NCBI GenBank assembly: GCA_951640195.1
Contig: OX621168.1
Span: 682,001-746,000, forward strand
Direction of reading: 5' to 3'
Origin: Porpolomopsis calyptriformis
Taxonomy: Eukaryota; Basidiomycota; Agaricomycetes; Agaricales; Hygrophoraceae
DNA: 64,000 nt
The notes under the pieces are model-generated. The model did not search any database and was not told where the DNA came from. It saw nothing but the letters and a program-made list of their open reading frames with translations. Positions 20,940 to 31,849 of the stretch are shown one piece after another. Position numbers and translations under genes: made by a program. The first letter of the stretch is position 1; each line of letters begins with the position of its first letter.

Positions 20940-23900
20940 ATGTCCAAGCCTCGGTCTCGCCATCTTCGTGCCCTCGTACCCGCCGCGCCAGGCCATCTTT
21001 CTGCCAAACCTAATCGCAAACATGATCGAGCCAGTGAAAGGCCCACAACCACCCGCGCCCTCGTCTTGCGCAACGGCAAGCACGGCGCTCAAGGAACCGG
21101 AGAGCTCGTTCTCGCCAGCAAACTCATGGGCAGGGAGAAACTCGATCTCTTAGCCGGTCAGTGCTTGCAATCCTTCCTTTTTGCCATCTGCCTGATCTCG
21201 ACGTTCAGACGACCTTGTCGAAAAAGTGGCCAAGGCGGTGTTAGCGCCCTTCCAGCTTCAAAACTGTTTGAAGATTGCCGAGTCTCAGTTGGGTGGTGCG
21301 TTTGGAGTATCCCATCTTCTTTGCGCTCCTAGCATCGAGATATAGTTTGTTAGCCTACTTGGACGAAATTGCCAATCTTGAGGATCCCGCTCTCTTCTAC
21401 TCTCTGATCGAAGCCGAACACCAGGCTCGAAAGCCCCCCAATGGCTCAGATCAATGGCTGAATCCTTCCTACGTCGCGTCACTCATCTCCACCAGGTGCG
21501 GATTGAGTAACACATCAACCCCACCATTGACCTCTCGCACTTCACAGGGTTCATAACGCGTACACTTTAGCTTCTGCGTGGCATATCGTCCTAGACACCT
21601 TACGCGCACTCGAGAAAGACGGTCTCTCAGACAGAACCATCAAATCTCAGCTGAAGAAAAGCGAAAGGATCAGAGCCCGTTATCTCGCCCTGTATGACAT
21701 GGTCAATGCTCTCGTCAACATCAGCCAATCAAAATTCTCCGTGCTAGCAACCACTACATGTAAGGCCCAACACTCTATAAATCCGTCCGTTTTATCAATG
21801 TCTATAATCAGCCCATTATACTCGCTATTTTAAGCATGCCGAAAACACTGATGCCCGTAACCCTGACGTCGTCTTTGATTGGGATGGTGTCCGCGATGCC
21901 TGCAAGTCTTTCCTTGACTCGATCGTCATCGAATTGTGTTTCCCTCTGGCGCCATATCCAAAATCAATACTGTACCAGATCCTCCGCGATGCGGTAGAGG
22001 AAGCCCCTGGGGAGGCTAAACGCTTCCCCCAGGCATTATGGGATGCCGTCGGAGATCTATCGGTGAGTTCCCCAAAAATACTGCTTACATCCCCTGTTTT
22101 ATTGATCGGCGTGATTCGTTCACAGGTAACGGTGGAGTTGCAAGATATGCTCGATGGCCCTTTGGCTGGCCCTGATGGTGACCAGTGGAAACAACTTCCT
22201 CGTGACATGCCCGAGCAGTACGAGAGATGGGTCGACGCCCAGATTTATTCGGAAATGGCTGCGAATAAGTCGGCAAATTTCAAAGATATTGTGCGACCCT
22301 TAGAAAGTACTAAAAGGGCGCCAGTTCTGGCCACCATGTGGAAGTATATAAATTCCGTGAGCTTGAATCTTGAAGTCCGTAAGCGACAATGTCTCATATG
22401 CCTTGCAGAACTACAGGGATGTTTCGGGTATGGACCTTGACACGCTCTTCCAGTTGAAAGAACAGCGCAATTGGGTTCCTCAATGGAATGCATTCCACAT
22501 CCCTGAGGAGTCTGACCTACTACCCCGTCCAAAGAAGAAAGGAAACAAACCACTTGCCATCAAAAATCATGCGAGTGACAGTGATGATGACTCCATGCCA
22601 GAATTGCAATCTGTTTCTAATTCCTCCGAATGTGATAGTACGGGCTATGACTACTACCCCAGCGACGATGCTGCATCCGAGGCTAGTGATGATAGTGGAT
22701 ATGACTCAGAGCAAGAAGGACGACTGAGGGATATGTGGAGGGACGCCATGGACGTTGCTCATGAAACAGACTATTTCCACAACGCAAACTCAACTTCGGG
22801 GCCAGACCTCTCTTCCGAGGAACGGAAGGCCAACCCGTTTTTGATGTTGCTGGGGTCATTGAGGGGTGCGCTTTTGGTTGTTTCATTGCCTATTGATTTC
22901 ACCAAGGTTTCTGCTTCGCAGGTCGTATGTTCTCTACGAATCCGAAGCTTAAGACTACAAAGCGCACTCAGCCTCGGTCACCCAAAGCCAAGCCAGCCGA
23001 ACCACAGGTGCCATCGCTAGGAGTGCCTGGCAGTTCACCGAGTGTGTATATCGTCCGCTCCGCCATTCTACGCTGTTCACTCAATTCCCGGTTATATATT
23101 ATTGATCAGAGCCAACCCAGTCGTCGCAACCAAGTCACGGTGTCACCATGGAGGATGTTGAAGACGAGGACGATATGACCTCTCTGCCAAAGAAGAAGAA
23201 AAAGAAGAAACCTAAGAAGAAGAAGAAACCGACACCTCTTGAGCCTTCACAAGACCAACCAATTTCCCCAACCATAGAATCTCCTCCCGTCTCGTCCTGC
23301 AAGGAAGTCGAAGAACCCGCAGCGACGACCGACTTACCACCACTTGTACCAGTGTCTCCTACTAAAAAGTCGAGTCTTCCAGGGCCAAGCTCCCCAACGT
23401 CGTCTGTGCGGTCTTCTTCCATCGGCGCCTCGACGACGACGCTCCCGTATATGTCGTCGGCGTCGCTGGCACTTCCTGTCTCACCGACGGCCGCCCAATC
23501 CGCCCGGTCGTATTTGCAGGCTGAGAAACTGGACGAGCAGAAACCAAAGGTGAAGTCGAGGCCTGATTATGTTCCGTTTGGTACCCCCGGCCAGGTGTTC
23601 TCGAAGTTGACCGGCAAGAAGAAGGGCACGCAGGGTGAACAGGAGAAGGGCACCAAGCGCAGCTGGTTCTCGAGGTTGAGCAAGAAGACGAGTGTGTTAA
23701 TGCATCAGCTGCTGAAGACGTCGGAGGATGAGACTAAGGGGATTACTCCGATGAAGTGGGATCATTTTCTCAAGGTGAGATGCTTTGGTTCTGTGGGGAA
23801 GATGGGAGACAGTGGTTTGATTGGTGGGATGTGTAGGTGATGAGAGAGATGGGGTTCACGTATGACCCGAGTACGGCTGGGTCCAGTGTGCGGTTTGATC

Positions 23901-24161
23901 CACCAGATCCGCGCGATCGGGTATGTTGTCCGATAACCTTCCCCTTGTGTCAACGTGCTAATAGTGTCTATCCAGCCTATCACATTCCACAAGCGTAAGT
24001 GTCTTCTTGTTTAGTTGGCGGCCAATTAACAAGTCTAACTGAACAAATGGATAGCTCATCCGGATCCGACAATACAGCCGGTTATGCTCAAACAATTTTC
24101 TAAGAGACTGAAGAAGTGTTATGGTTGGTGTGAAGAAGATTTCTTTTTCTCCCAAAGGTAG
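20940..24161 (+). CDS. Large uncharacterised protein with HicA-like C-terminus
   Basis: About ten exons, roughly 850 residues. The start MSKPRSRHLRALVPAAPG is arginine-rich. The N-terminal half (about 450 residues) is helical and includes LIEAEHQARKPPNGSDQW, WHIVLDTLRALEKDG, WDGVRDACKSFLDSI and MWKYINSNYRDVSG. A disordered acidic/serine segment, a lysine run (23190-23232) and a Ser/Pro-rich region follow. The last about 90 residues read ITPMKWDHFLKVMREMGF, GSSVRFDPPDP, ITFHKPHPDP and FSKRLKKCYGW. This resembles the double-stranded-RNA-binding-like HicA/YcfA fold, though the usual catalytic histidine of the GSHH motif is a serine here. Such C-termini recur in basidiomycete proteins. It is probably nuclear or RNA-associated; the function is unknown. 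Confidence 0.65.
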
Positions 24162-24545
24162 TGCTTGTTTCTGTTGCCGGCTGTCGTGTTGATATTATTG
24201 ACCGATCTTTATACTTTGAATCGAATGAGGTAACATGTAGCATCTAATGTTGCTTTCCCTGGCAGTTGTAATGGTAAAATTTTGTATTTGGTTCGCCTCG
24301 AATGTTCGAATGAGTTCGACAGCATGAGATAATTAGGATGTTAACCCCGCGAAGTGCTGGGATTATTTTGTTTCTCAGGCTTGTGACATCTGTGCAGCAA
24401 TGTCGTACCTGTCAAGAAAAAGAGAACAAGAAGCCGGAGGTCACGGGAGTGCCAAAAACCCCTTTACCCTCCACATAGAGTCCAAGGCCTCGAGCTGTTA
24501 TTGCTCCGTTGGGTAAACAAAAAAAAAGTGGGAGAAAAACAAATA
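24162..24545. other. Convergent 3' region
   Basis: This separates the HicA-like gene (plus) from REC114 (minus). No gene or repeat was recognised. Confidence 0.5.
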
Positions 24546-25811
24546 TCAAGACTCGACACGAACCAGTTTGGGAAACCCTTCCTCCCGCACGACCTCTGCG
24601 ACCAGTTGCTCGAGTTCGGCCCGGGGAAGGTTGTATAGTGTAGGAGTCTCATGCAACGTCGCGAGGAACGCGGCATTTTGAGACGTGGTCCTCGGGTGGT
24701 CGGGGACCGAGGTTGGGCGTGATTCAGCTATCGCTTGAGAGGCAGGCGGTGGAAGGGGAGGAGGCATCATCCTGGTGATTTTGGCATTGGTGAATGAAGA
24801 CGGAGGGGATGGGTCAGACAGGGAGGAAGTTGCCGAGGTTGAGATGTTTTGCAGGGTTGGTACTCTATTTGCGGAGGGTTGGGGTATGCTGCGGACTGAT
24901 CGCGGGAAAGTTAGGGTACTTGAAGAGGCAGCTGAAGGGCTTGAAGAATTGTTGAAGTTGAGGGAAGAACCGGGTGCAGGTTGGATACGGGCTTGAGACG
25001 AAGACATTGCAAAATTTGGAGACGTCTGCAGAGGAGACGAGCCTCGAGTGGTGGTAGAAGGGGGTAACGGAGAAGATGTGAGTCTGGAGGGTGCAAATGC
25101 CATTGTACTACTTCGCCCGGGCAGTGAAGTGGGCATGGGAAAACCTTTGGTTGACACAGCGGTGATTGTTGGATTGCGGTCAGGAGCCCGCGGTGGGTTA
25201 AGCTTGCAGGGGCAAACGGAGCGAATAGAATTTATAAATTGCGAGGCAGCGGAAGCAGAGGTGAAAGTAATCTGAAAGCGACGGTAGACCTGAATGACGG
25301 TCTAATATTTAAGCACAAAGGACCAGAACGAGCGGACTTTATACAAACCGCGGGATCATCTGCAGTCACAGGCTTGGAATGCAAGTACCGGATGCCTACG
25401 ACGGCATCTCTGTATACTGCTTTCAGAGGAAGACCTTGAAGAGATTGCTGGCTTTGGCACGCGATCTGAGGTGTCAAGGAAGAGAAGGAAAGAAGATCTA
25501 TATCTTCCTGAATATTTTTCAGAATGGAGTGAAGACATAATGGGCTTCACGCTCACGAAAACGACCTCTCTCTGGTCGTCACCAGAATTCATTAACCATA
25601 ATATCCGTAGCCGGACGGACTCTAGATCGCCCTTGGTCGATTTCTTGGCCTCGAGGGTGAGCTGAACGATTGGATTGACAAAGTGCTGCCACTCTGGCTC
25701 CTGGCTCACGCTCTGGTCCGAGGTGGTCGGGTAAGACCTCGAATATTTCTCCAAGGTAAAGGTCGAGCTCGCGGTGGTCGAATGCGACATGCTAAATTTG
25801 GCAATAAACAT
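24546..25811 (-). CDS. REC114: Meiotic recombination protein Rec114
   Basis: Three exons (25811-25557, 25465-25349, 25289-24546) give 371 residues, or 364 if translation starts at the second ATG (25790). Rec114 works with Mei4 and Mer2 to recruit Spo11 and make meiotic double-strand breaks. The N-terminal PH-like domain includes LTLEAKKSTKGDLESVRLRILWL, LPLKAVYRDAVVGIRYL and YRRFQITFTSASAASQFINS, then CPCK. A long Ser/Thr/Pro-rich disordered linker follows. The final helix (LYNLPRAELEQLVAEVVREEGF) fits the C-terminal segment that binds Mei4. The name is from remembered motifs in a poorly conserved family, so it is moderately certain. It shares a 144-base divergent promoter with GYP1. Confidence 0.65.
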
Positions 25812-25955
25812 ATGCCGCGGTCTTTGAATATCCTGTTTCTCACGGTCATTCACACTGGAAACAGGACATGGACACCGACGATGGCAAGGCATGCACCTCC
25901 TGCTCGCCCTAGCCCTTACCACAAAATGCAATCCAGCCACTTCCTATCACGCTCA

Positions 25956-28032
25956 ATGGCGGACTGGGGCGAAGACGACGCATGGGACAGCGCTTCCGAC
26001 GAAGAATCGGAGCTTCCCTCGCGGAGAGGATTTCCGAATGCTTCTTCCGCTCCCAAACCTGTACCACTCCCCAAACCTGCTCAAAATACCTCTTCATCGA
26101 CTCTAGAGTCTTCCTTCACACACCTGAGTACGCCAAATCCAAGCTCTTATCCCCCCAAATCGCAAGATACCCACCTGCCCAAGAACGGATGGACCATCGT
26201 TAGGAAATCGCGTCGTGACAGTGCAGACCAGAGGAGGAGCAAGAAATCCGAGGAAGAAAACGCAGACGTAGATGTTGAAGGTGATTTCATCCTTGGTGAT
26301 CTGGAGCCAGACGGTCCAGACCAGTTGGCAAATGCAAAACCGAGGCAAGACGACGGCTCCATCAGAGATGACGTTGATGAGATTATGAACGGTACTTTTA
26401 GTACCTTTCACTCTCTCGCTGTCTTCCCCTCATTCAGCACGTAGATCCACTTCACGCTGTACGCCGTCGATTGTCTAAACCTTCGGATTCTGCCTCTCGG
26501 CAACCAAAGACACACACATCCGAGATCAATGAAAAGTCAGAAAAGCTTTTGCGTGAACGGTCTATACGCACCAATCGGCGCCATAAGTTCATTGAGTGTA
26601 TAACAAGCCAGGATGTCAATATTGGTATGTTCACCCATCTTCCTGGCACGTTTGCGAAGGCTAACTCATATCCTAATCAAAAGGGGAACTTAGAAAGCTC
26701 GCCTGGGCAGGGATTCCTAATGACCTGCGGCCCATAGCATGGCAACTCCTCCTTGTGAGCTCAATCCCCCCCACACACACCCGCGCTCTCTCACGTCGTC
26801 GCTCACCTTTGCGCATTTTTTTACTGAACCGGAAAGGGCTACTTGCCACTTCCCGCACCCTTGCGCTCTTCCACATTGGTGAGAAAACGAGAAGAATACC
26901 TCTCACTTGTCCAGCTCGCTTTCGCCCGGGATCGAGAAGGCCACGACCAACAAATATGGCATCAGATCGAGATCGACGTCCCTCGCACAAGACCAGGCGT
27001 CCAGTTGTGGATGCACGGTTGCACACAGCGTGTAAGCCCTCCCGATACTTTGCACACTCATTGATCGGCACAAATAACTAAACGTCCTCGGTGTTTTTTT
27101 CTTCTTCTTGGTACAGTGTTTAGAACGGATATTGTACGTTTGGGCGATTAGACATCCCGCAAGTGGGTACGTTCAGGGGATTAACGATCTTGTAACACCA
27201 TTCTTTCAAGTATTCCTATCGGCATACATAGGTGCATACCCTTTTGCTTTTACTTCATATCCCCCCCTTCCACGGCGGCTCATTCTTTTTCAGAATCCGA
27301 TCCGGAAGCATTCGATCCATCACGATTGCCACCCCACGTATTAAACGCCATCGAGGCAGACTCATTTTGGTGCTTGTCCCGTCTGCTAGACGGAATACAG
27401 GACAATTACATCTTCGCGCAGCCTGGAATCCAACGTAGTGTTCGCCGGATGGCTGAGCTTGTTGCACGTATAGATAGTAAGTGTGGCATTTACCCAAAAG
27501 GGCCCCATCATGATTCCCATCCGGCTGATATAAAATCATTATGATTTTTTAAAAATAATAGCACCGCTGTCGGCACATTTGGAAGCGCAGAATGTGGAAT
27601 TTATGCAATTCGCGTTCCGATGGATGAATTGTTTGTTGATGCGCGAGATAAGCGTGCAAAACACCATCCGGATGTGGGACACATATCTAGTTAGTTTTCC
27701 CTTTCGACCATTCACTCGCCTCGAAGCCTCATTGTTTAAACAGGCTGAGGGACCAGATGCATTTTCTCAATTCCATCTCTATGTCTGTTCTGCCTTTCTA
27801 GTCAAGTGGAGTGAGAAGCTGCGGCAAATGGACTTCCAGGTGCGACCAACCACCGACGTTTTTAGCCGCAAACTTAGTTTTTTTTTGGGGGCCCCTGTAG
27901 GGTATCATCATGTTCCTGCAATCGTTGCCAACGCAGGACTGGGGAGACCACGAGATCGAAATGCTCCTCAGCGAAGCATTCGTTCTCAACTCAATATGGC
28001 ACAACGCGCAGAGCCACTTCAATGGGAAGTAA
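25956..28032 (+). CDS. GYP1: TBC-domain Rab GTPase-activating protein Gyp1
   Basis: About eight exons, giving roughly 540 residues. The start MADWGEDDAWDSASDEE opens a disordered, acidic N-terminus; the TBC domain begins near LRKLAWAGIPNDLRPIAWQLLLGYLPLP. The arginine finger is in IEIDVPRTRPG (IxxDxxR) and the glutamine finger in GYVQGINDLVTPFF. Downstream are SFWCLSRLLDGIQDNYIFAQPG, FMQFAFRWMNCLLMRE and TIRMWDTYL. The protein ends MFLQSLPTQDW and HNAQSHFNGK. This matches Gyp1/TBC1D22, a GAP for Ypt1/Rab1-type GTPases at the Golgi. Both catalytic fingers are intact. It is convergent with NUP2, with 133 bases between the stop codons. Confidence 0.92.
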
Positions 28033-28165
28033 CACACATATCCTGTACTCGTATTTTGAAGGTTTTGATTAATCAAATAAATGTATTATCCTTTTGCAAA
28101 CCAAAGTAGAGCTCACGTATGTAGTCGCAGAACGTGAACACGACGAGATTTTTGGGGGGTGAATA

Positions 28166-30763
28166 TCATCCAGAAGGTGCCTTAACAACAGCTTCGACAG
28201 CGGCGATCTCCATTTCCATCGCGTTCTTCAGCCCTTCGGCGTCTTCTTCCGATTTGAGACGTAATCTAAATGGGGTCGAAACCCCGTCTTCATGCCCGAC
28301 AAAGGAGACAACCTTGGTTAGTTGAGTGATGGTCAATCGTGGATAGACTTTGAAATTCTAGAAACAGGTCAGTCAATTGAAGGAAGAAGGGAGAAAAAAG
28401 GTGAATAGACGAACCATCACGATTTTTCCTGTACTACTATTCCGTTGCAAAACACGTCTTGCACCCGTTTCTTTGTGCTTTTTCAATCTCAGTGTACCTA
28501 TCATTCAAATAGAAGGGGGAAAAGGGATGGGCGTGAGATGTTGTATCCCAAAGAGGACGGACCGGCAAACTGACCTACGCCGAGGTCAACCCATTTAGGA
28601 CCGTTCCCAGACTTGAAAAGTTTGTAAACCTTGGCTCTAACAGAATAGGTCGTCTCCTCATCTTCCTCTCCCTCTCCTTCGAGGTCCCGTATAGAGGGCG
28701 TTGTCGACCGTTTATCAGCGTCCTCAGCGAAATCCTCCGGACCAGGCGTCCCCTCAACAGGAGTGGATGTCTCAGAAGTCACCGAGGAGTTGGTTGCAGG
28801 TATTTTTGTTACCAATGCCAAAGACGGTGATGGCTCCGCATCGGTGTCGTCGCCACCGTCATCGGATGACTTCTCGGCAGTGGGCGTACCGAACCCGAAG
28901 CCAACGGGGTTGCCAATACTCCCGCTCGGTTTCGCGAAACCTCCGAAAGCACTGGATTTACTCGCGGTGCTACCACCGCTAAATGGGCTAGGTGGAAGGA
29001 CGAAGCTAGTTGATCCGAAGATATTGGAGCTACTTGAAATTGGACTGGTGGTTGATTTTGTTTGTTCGCCATCCTTTGGTTCGGCAGGTTTGAAAGAAAA
29101 CGAGCCGAAGGCATTAGGACTACTCGAACTTGAACCAGCAGTAGATTTCGTTTGCTCGCTATCTTTTGCTTCCGCAGGTTTGAGTGCGAGGATGTTTGTC
29201 GAACCAAAGATTTTGGAGTTACTCGGACTTAAACTGGTAAGTGATTTAGGTTGGTCAGTATCTTTTGGCTCCGCAGGCTTAAATGAGACGTTTGTCGTGC
29301 CAAAGGGATTGGAGCTATTCGAACTTGAACTCGTTAATTTAGTTTGTTCGGCATCTTTTGACAATGCAGGCTTGAACGCGAAGACGTTGTTAGAGAACGC
29401 GCTCGTGCCGAAAACGGGCGGGGCGAGAGATGAGATGGAAGTTGATTTGGTTTGTTCATCACCCTTTGGGTCTGCAGGTTTGAGGGAGAAGACGTTCGTC
29501 GCACTAGCGCTCGCCCCGAAAGATGATGGGTTGGCAAATGAGGTAAGGGCAGATTTAGTTGGTTCATCATCTTTCGACCCTGCAGGTTTGAATGTAAACG
29601 CATGCGTCTTATTAGAGGACGTGACCGCCCCAAAAGCTGATGGGGTGGCAGATGAGAATGTGCTCTTGAACCCAGCAAAGGATGCACTCCCCGAGAGACC
29701 AGTGGATGATGATGATGACCCAAATCCAGGTCTACCAAAGGTTATAGATTGGGAAGTTGAAGGGGTCGTCGAGGTGGATGAGGGTATCCCAAAAGGAAAA
29801 CTAGCAGACTTTTGAAGAGAACTCGTGGTGTTAGCCTTTGGAACGAGAGCCCCGGATTCGGATGTCAAGGGGGTTGTAGTCGTTGTGGTCCGAGAAGCCG
29901 GGAATCCAGCGAAGCTAGTGGGAGGCACGGGCATAGTTACCGAAGGGGTTGGAGGAGGATTTGATGAATATGAACCAGTGCTGGTATCTGGTTTTGCCCT
30001 CTTGCGATCCTCAAACTCTCTCTCGAGACGGTCCCAGACCTCTTTATATTGGTCCAGCATCAATGAGATATCCAGAAATGGATCTGCTTGAACGGCATTG
30101 GACGTTTCAGATAGAAAAGAGAGATTAAGGCCACGAATGGAACAATAATAAATGTATTCGGGTGTCCGGAATGCTGCGAGAGGGTCGGAAGAGCGGCGTG
30201 AGGATGATTCTTCAGTGGTCGTCGCAGCCGGCTCTGGGGAACTCGCAGCGGGTGGATTTGAAGTGGAAGTTGTTGAGGTCGAAAACGGAGTTGAGGTGGA
30301 TTGAGTAGGTGGCTTCGAATTGGGCATGGCTAGTGGCGAGGTGAAGGTGAAAGAGGAATCAGGAACGCCAAACCCGGCAAAGCCACCAAACTTTGGAGTT
30401 GATGAAGTCTAATGTCATTATCAGTTAAACACGTCGAAACCAAAGCAAGTGAGGGAGGGAATGACCTGAAGTGGCAAACCGTTACTGGATGGTGAGGCAG
30501 CACTTGCAGACAATGTTCTTCGGGGAATGGCGCGTATCCTGGAGAGGAGAAAATAAGGGCAGGTTAATGGCTAAGGGTAGATAGGAACATACGTCCTCTG
30601 GGCCAACACTGATTCATCTGCCCTCTCGAAAGTGTGGGGTGTTTCGGGAGTTCCATCCTAGATTGATGATGAGTTATGCTCACGGAATGAGAGTTGAGCG
30701 AACCTCGAAAGCTTCATCTGTTTCCTTGCCCTTCTCAAGCTGATGTGCGGCGCCTCGTTTCAT
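28166..30763 (-). CDS. NUP2: FG nucleoporin with Ran-binding domain (Nup2/Nup50)
   Basis: The main exon (about 28600-30400) encodes the FG region, with short exons at both ends; the full protein is roughly 820 residues. The N-terminus MKRGAAHQLEKGKETDEAFE and AQRTIRAIPRRTL fits Nup2/Nup50 and binds importin alpha in relatives. The middle has FG repeats with a repeated spacer of the form KPAxxKDxEQTKST, about six times. The C-terminal Ran-binding domain starts YSVRAKVYKLFKSGNGPKWVDLGVG, continues after introns with FKVYPRLTITQLTKVVSFVGHEDG, and ends EAVVKAPSG. Nup2 is a mobile nuclear basket protein that helps release importin-cargo complexes with RanGTP. The stop is a TGA at 28166-28168. Confidence 0.88.
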
Positions 30764-30916
30764 GGTGGCAACACTCAGAGTTGGACGAGCGGGAACCTTT
30801 GAAAACAATTTAATATTATGTAATAATGAGTGTCAGGGGACCAACGGAACAAACATAAGAACGCTAAATCGCAGAGAAACTATACAAGGGAAGAGTAGAA
30901 AACTGTACAAGTCCCA

Positions 30917-31849
30917 TTAATCATCTCGTATCCCAAATACAGCCGCGTGGTAGGGAGTATTGTATATAGGCTGGTGCCGCATCGGAGATCCTGGTGGGGG
31001 AAGCTCTTCTTGTTCTCGGGATTTGTATGGAGGAACCAGTGGTGGTGGTGCCACGGGGGTGTTGGGACCACTGAGGCTATAACCTCCACCATGACTCCCG
31101 CCACTATAACCTCCTGTGAAATCGCCACTACGACCTCCAGCGTAATTGCCACCCCCACCACCACCATAGGCTTCATCGAAATTGCCACCGCCAAGGTCAT
31201 CAATTCTGCCACGACGGAAATAACAACCAGCAACGATGATTATGAGGGCGAAAACCCCTACACCAATGGAACCGCCAATAATTGCTTTACGTGAATTGTT
31301 CGAAGAGGGAGATGTGGTGCCTGAAGGGGTGGAAGAGGGAGATATAGAGCTCGTTGAAGTCGATGGTGGCGACGCAACCTGACAGATATCTGCAACAGAG
31401 GAGCTGCATTCCCCTTGTGTCCCGCAGGGGCTCCCCAAAAGATTGCATCCCACATCAGACCAATAGCTCCCGTACCACGAGTATATGCTACCGCAGTCAA
31501 CTGAACACGTCGTGCCATTATACCCATCACCACATTTCGAGGTCAGGTAGTCCACGGCGTCACTCGTACACCCAGGAGTGGTATCTGTGAGGAATACTGC
31601 AATGGCACCTCCCGCCTCCGTGCAGAGGTCGATGACGCAGACTTCTGCGGAGCGGACTGTGTTCACAAATAAACCCATGATGCAAACAAGGGGAAGAAGT
31701 GGAGAGGGATCTATTCTTCTGCTCCGCTTCCGACGAGTGTTCGCGCCTTTGAAATGTGTCCCGACCCAGTTTGCAACGACAGTGGTGATGCCAAAGAGGT
31801 GGTTGATAGTTGAGAAGGGATTAATACCTCCTCCCAAGTCAGGAACCAT
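30917..31849 (-). CDS. Single-pass membrane protein with cysteine-rich ectodomain
   Basis: A single exon of up to 310 residues. After a basic N-terminus there is a hydrophobic stretch (LLPLVCIMGLFV) that can act as a signal sequence or anchor. The ectodomain of about 90 residues has about twelve cysteines (CVIDLCTEAGG, CGDGYNGTTCSVDCGSIYSWYGSYW, CGTQGEC). A Ser/Thr/Pro stalk leads to a transmembrane helix (IIGGSIGVGVFALIIIVAGCYF) and a basic stop-transfer. The cytoplasmic tail is first glycine-rich (EAYGGGGGGNYAGG) and then proline-rich. The start could instead be the inner ATG at 31678. No family was recognised. The layout fits a cell-surface sensor or a wall-associated protein. Confidence 0.65.
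   Translation of the reverse strand: MVPDLGGGINPFSTINHLFGITTVVANWVGTHFKGANTRRKRSRRIDPSPLLPLVCIMGLFVNTVRSAEVCVIDLCTEAGGAIAVFLTDTTPGCTSDAVDYLTSKCGDGYNGTTCSVDCGSIYSWYGSYWSDVGCNLLGSPCGTQGECSSSVADICQVASPPSTSTSSISPSSTPSGTTSPSSNNSRKAIIGGSIGVGVFALIIIVAGCYFRRGRIDDLGGGNFDEAYGGGGGGNYAGGRSGDFTGGYSGGSHGGGYSLSGPNTPVAPPPLVPPYKSREQEELPPPGSPMRHQPIYNTPYHAAVFGIRDD

Noticed and set aside
28763..29815. 350-codon plus-strand frame opposite NUP2
   Set aside because: It is the antisense of the FG repeats; its apparent regularity comes from the repeats on the other strand.
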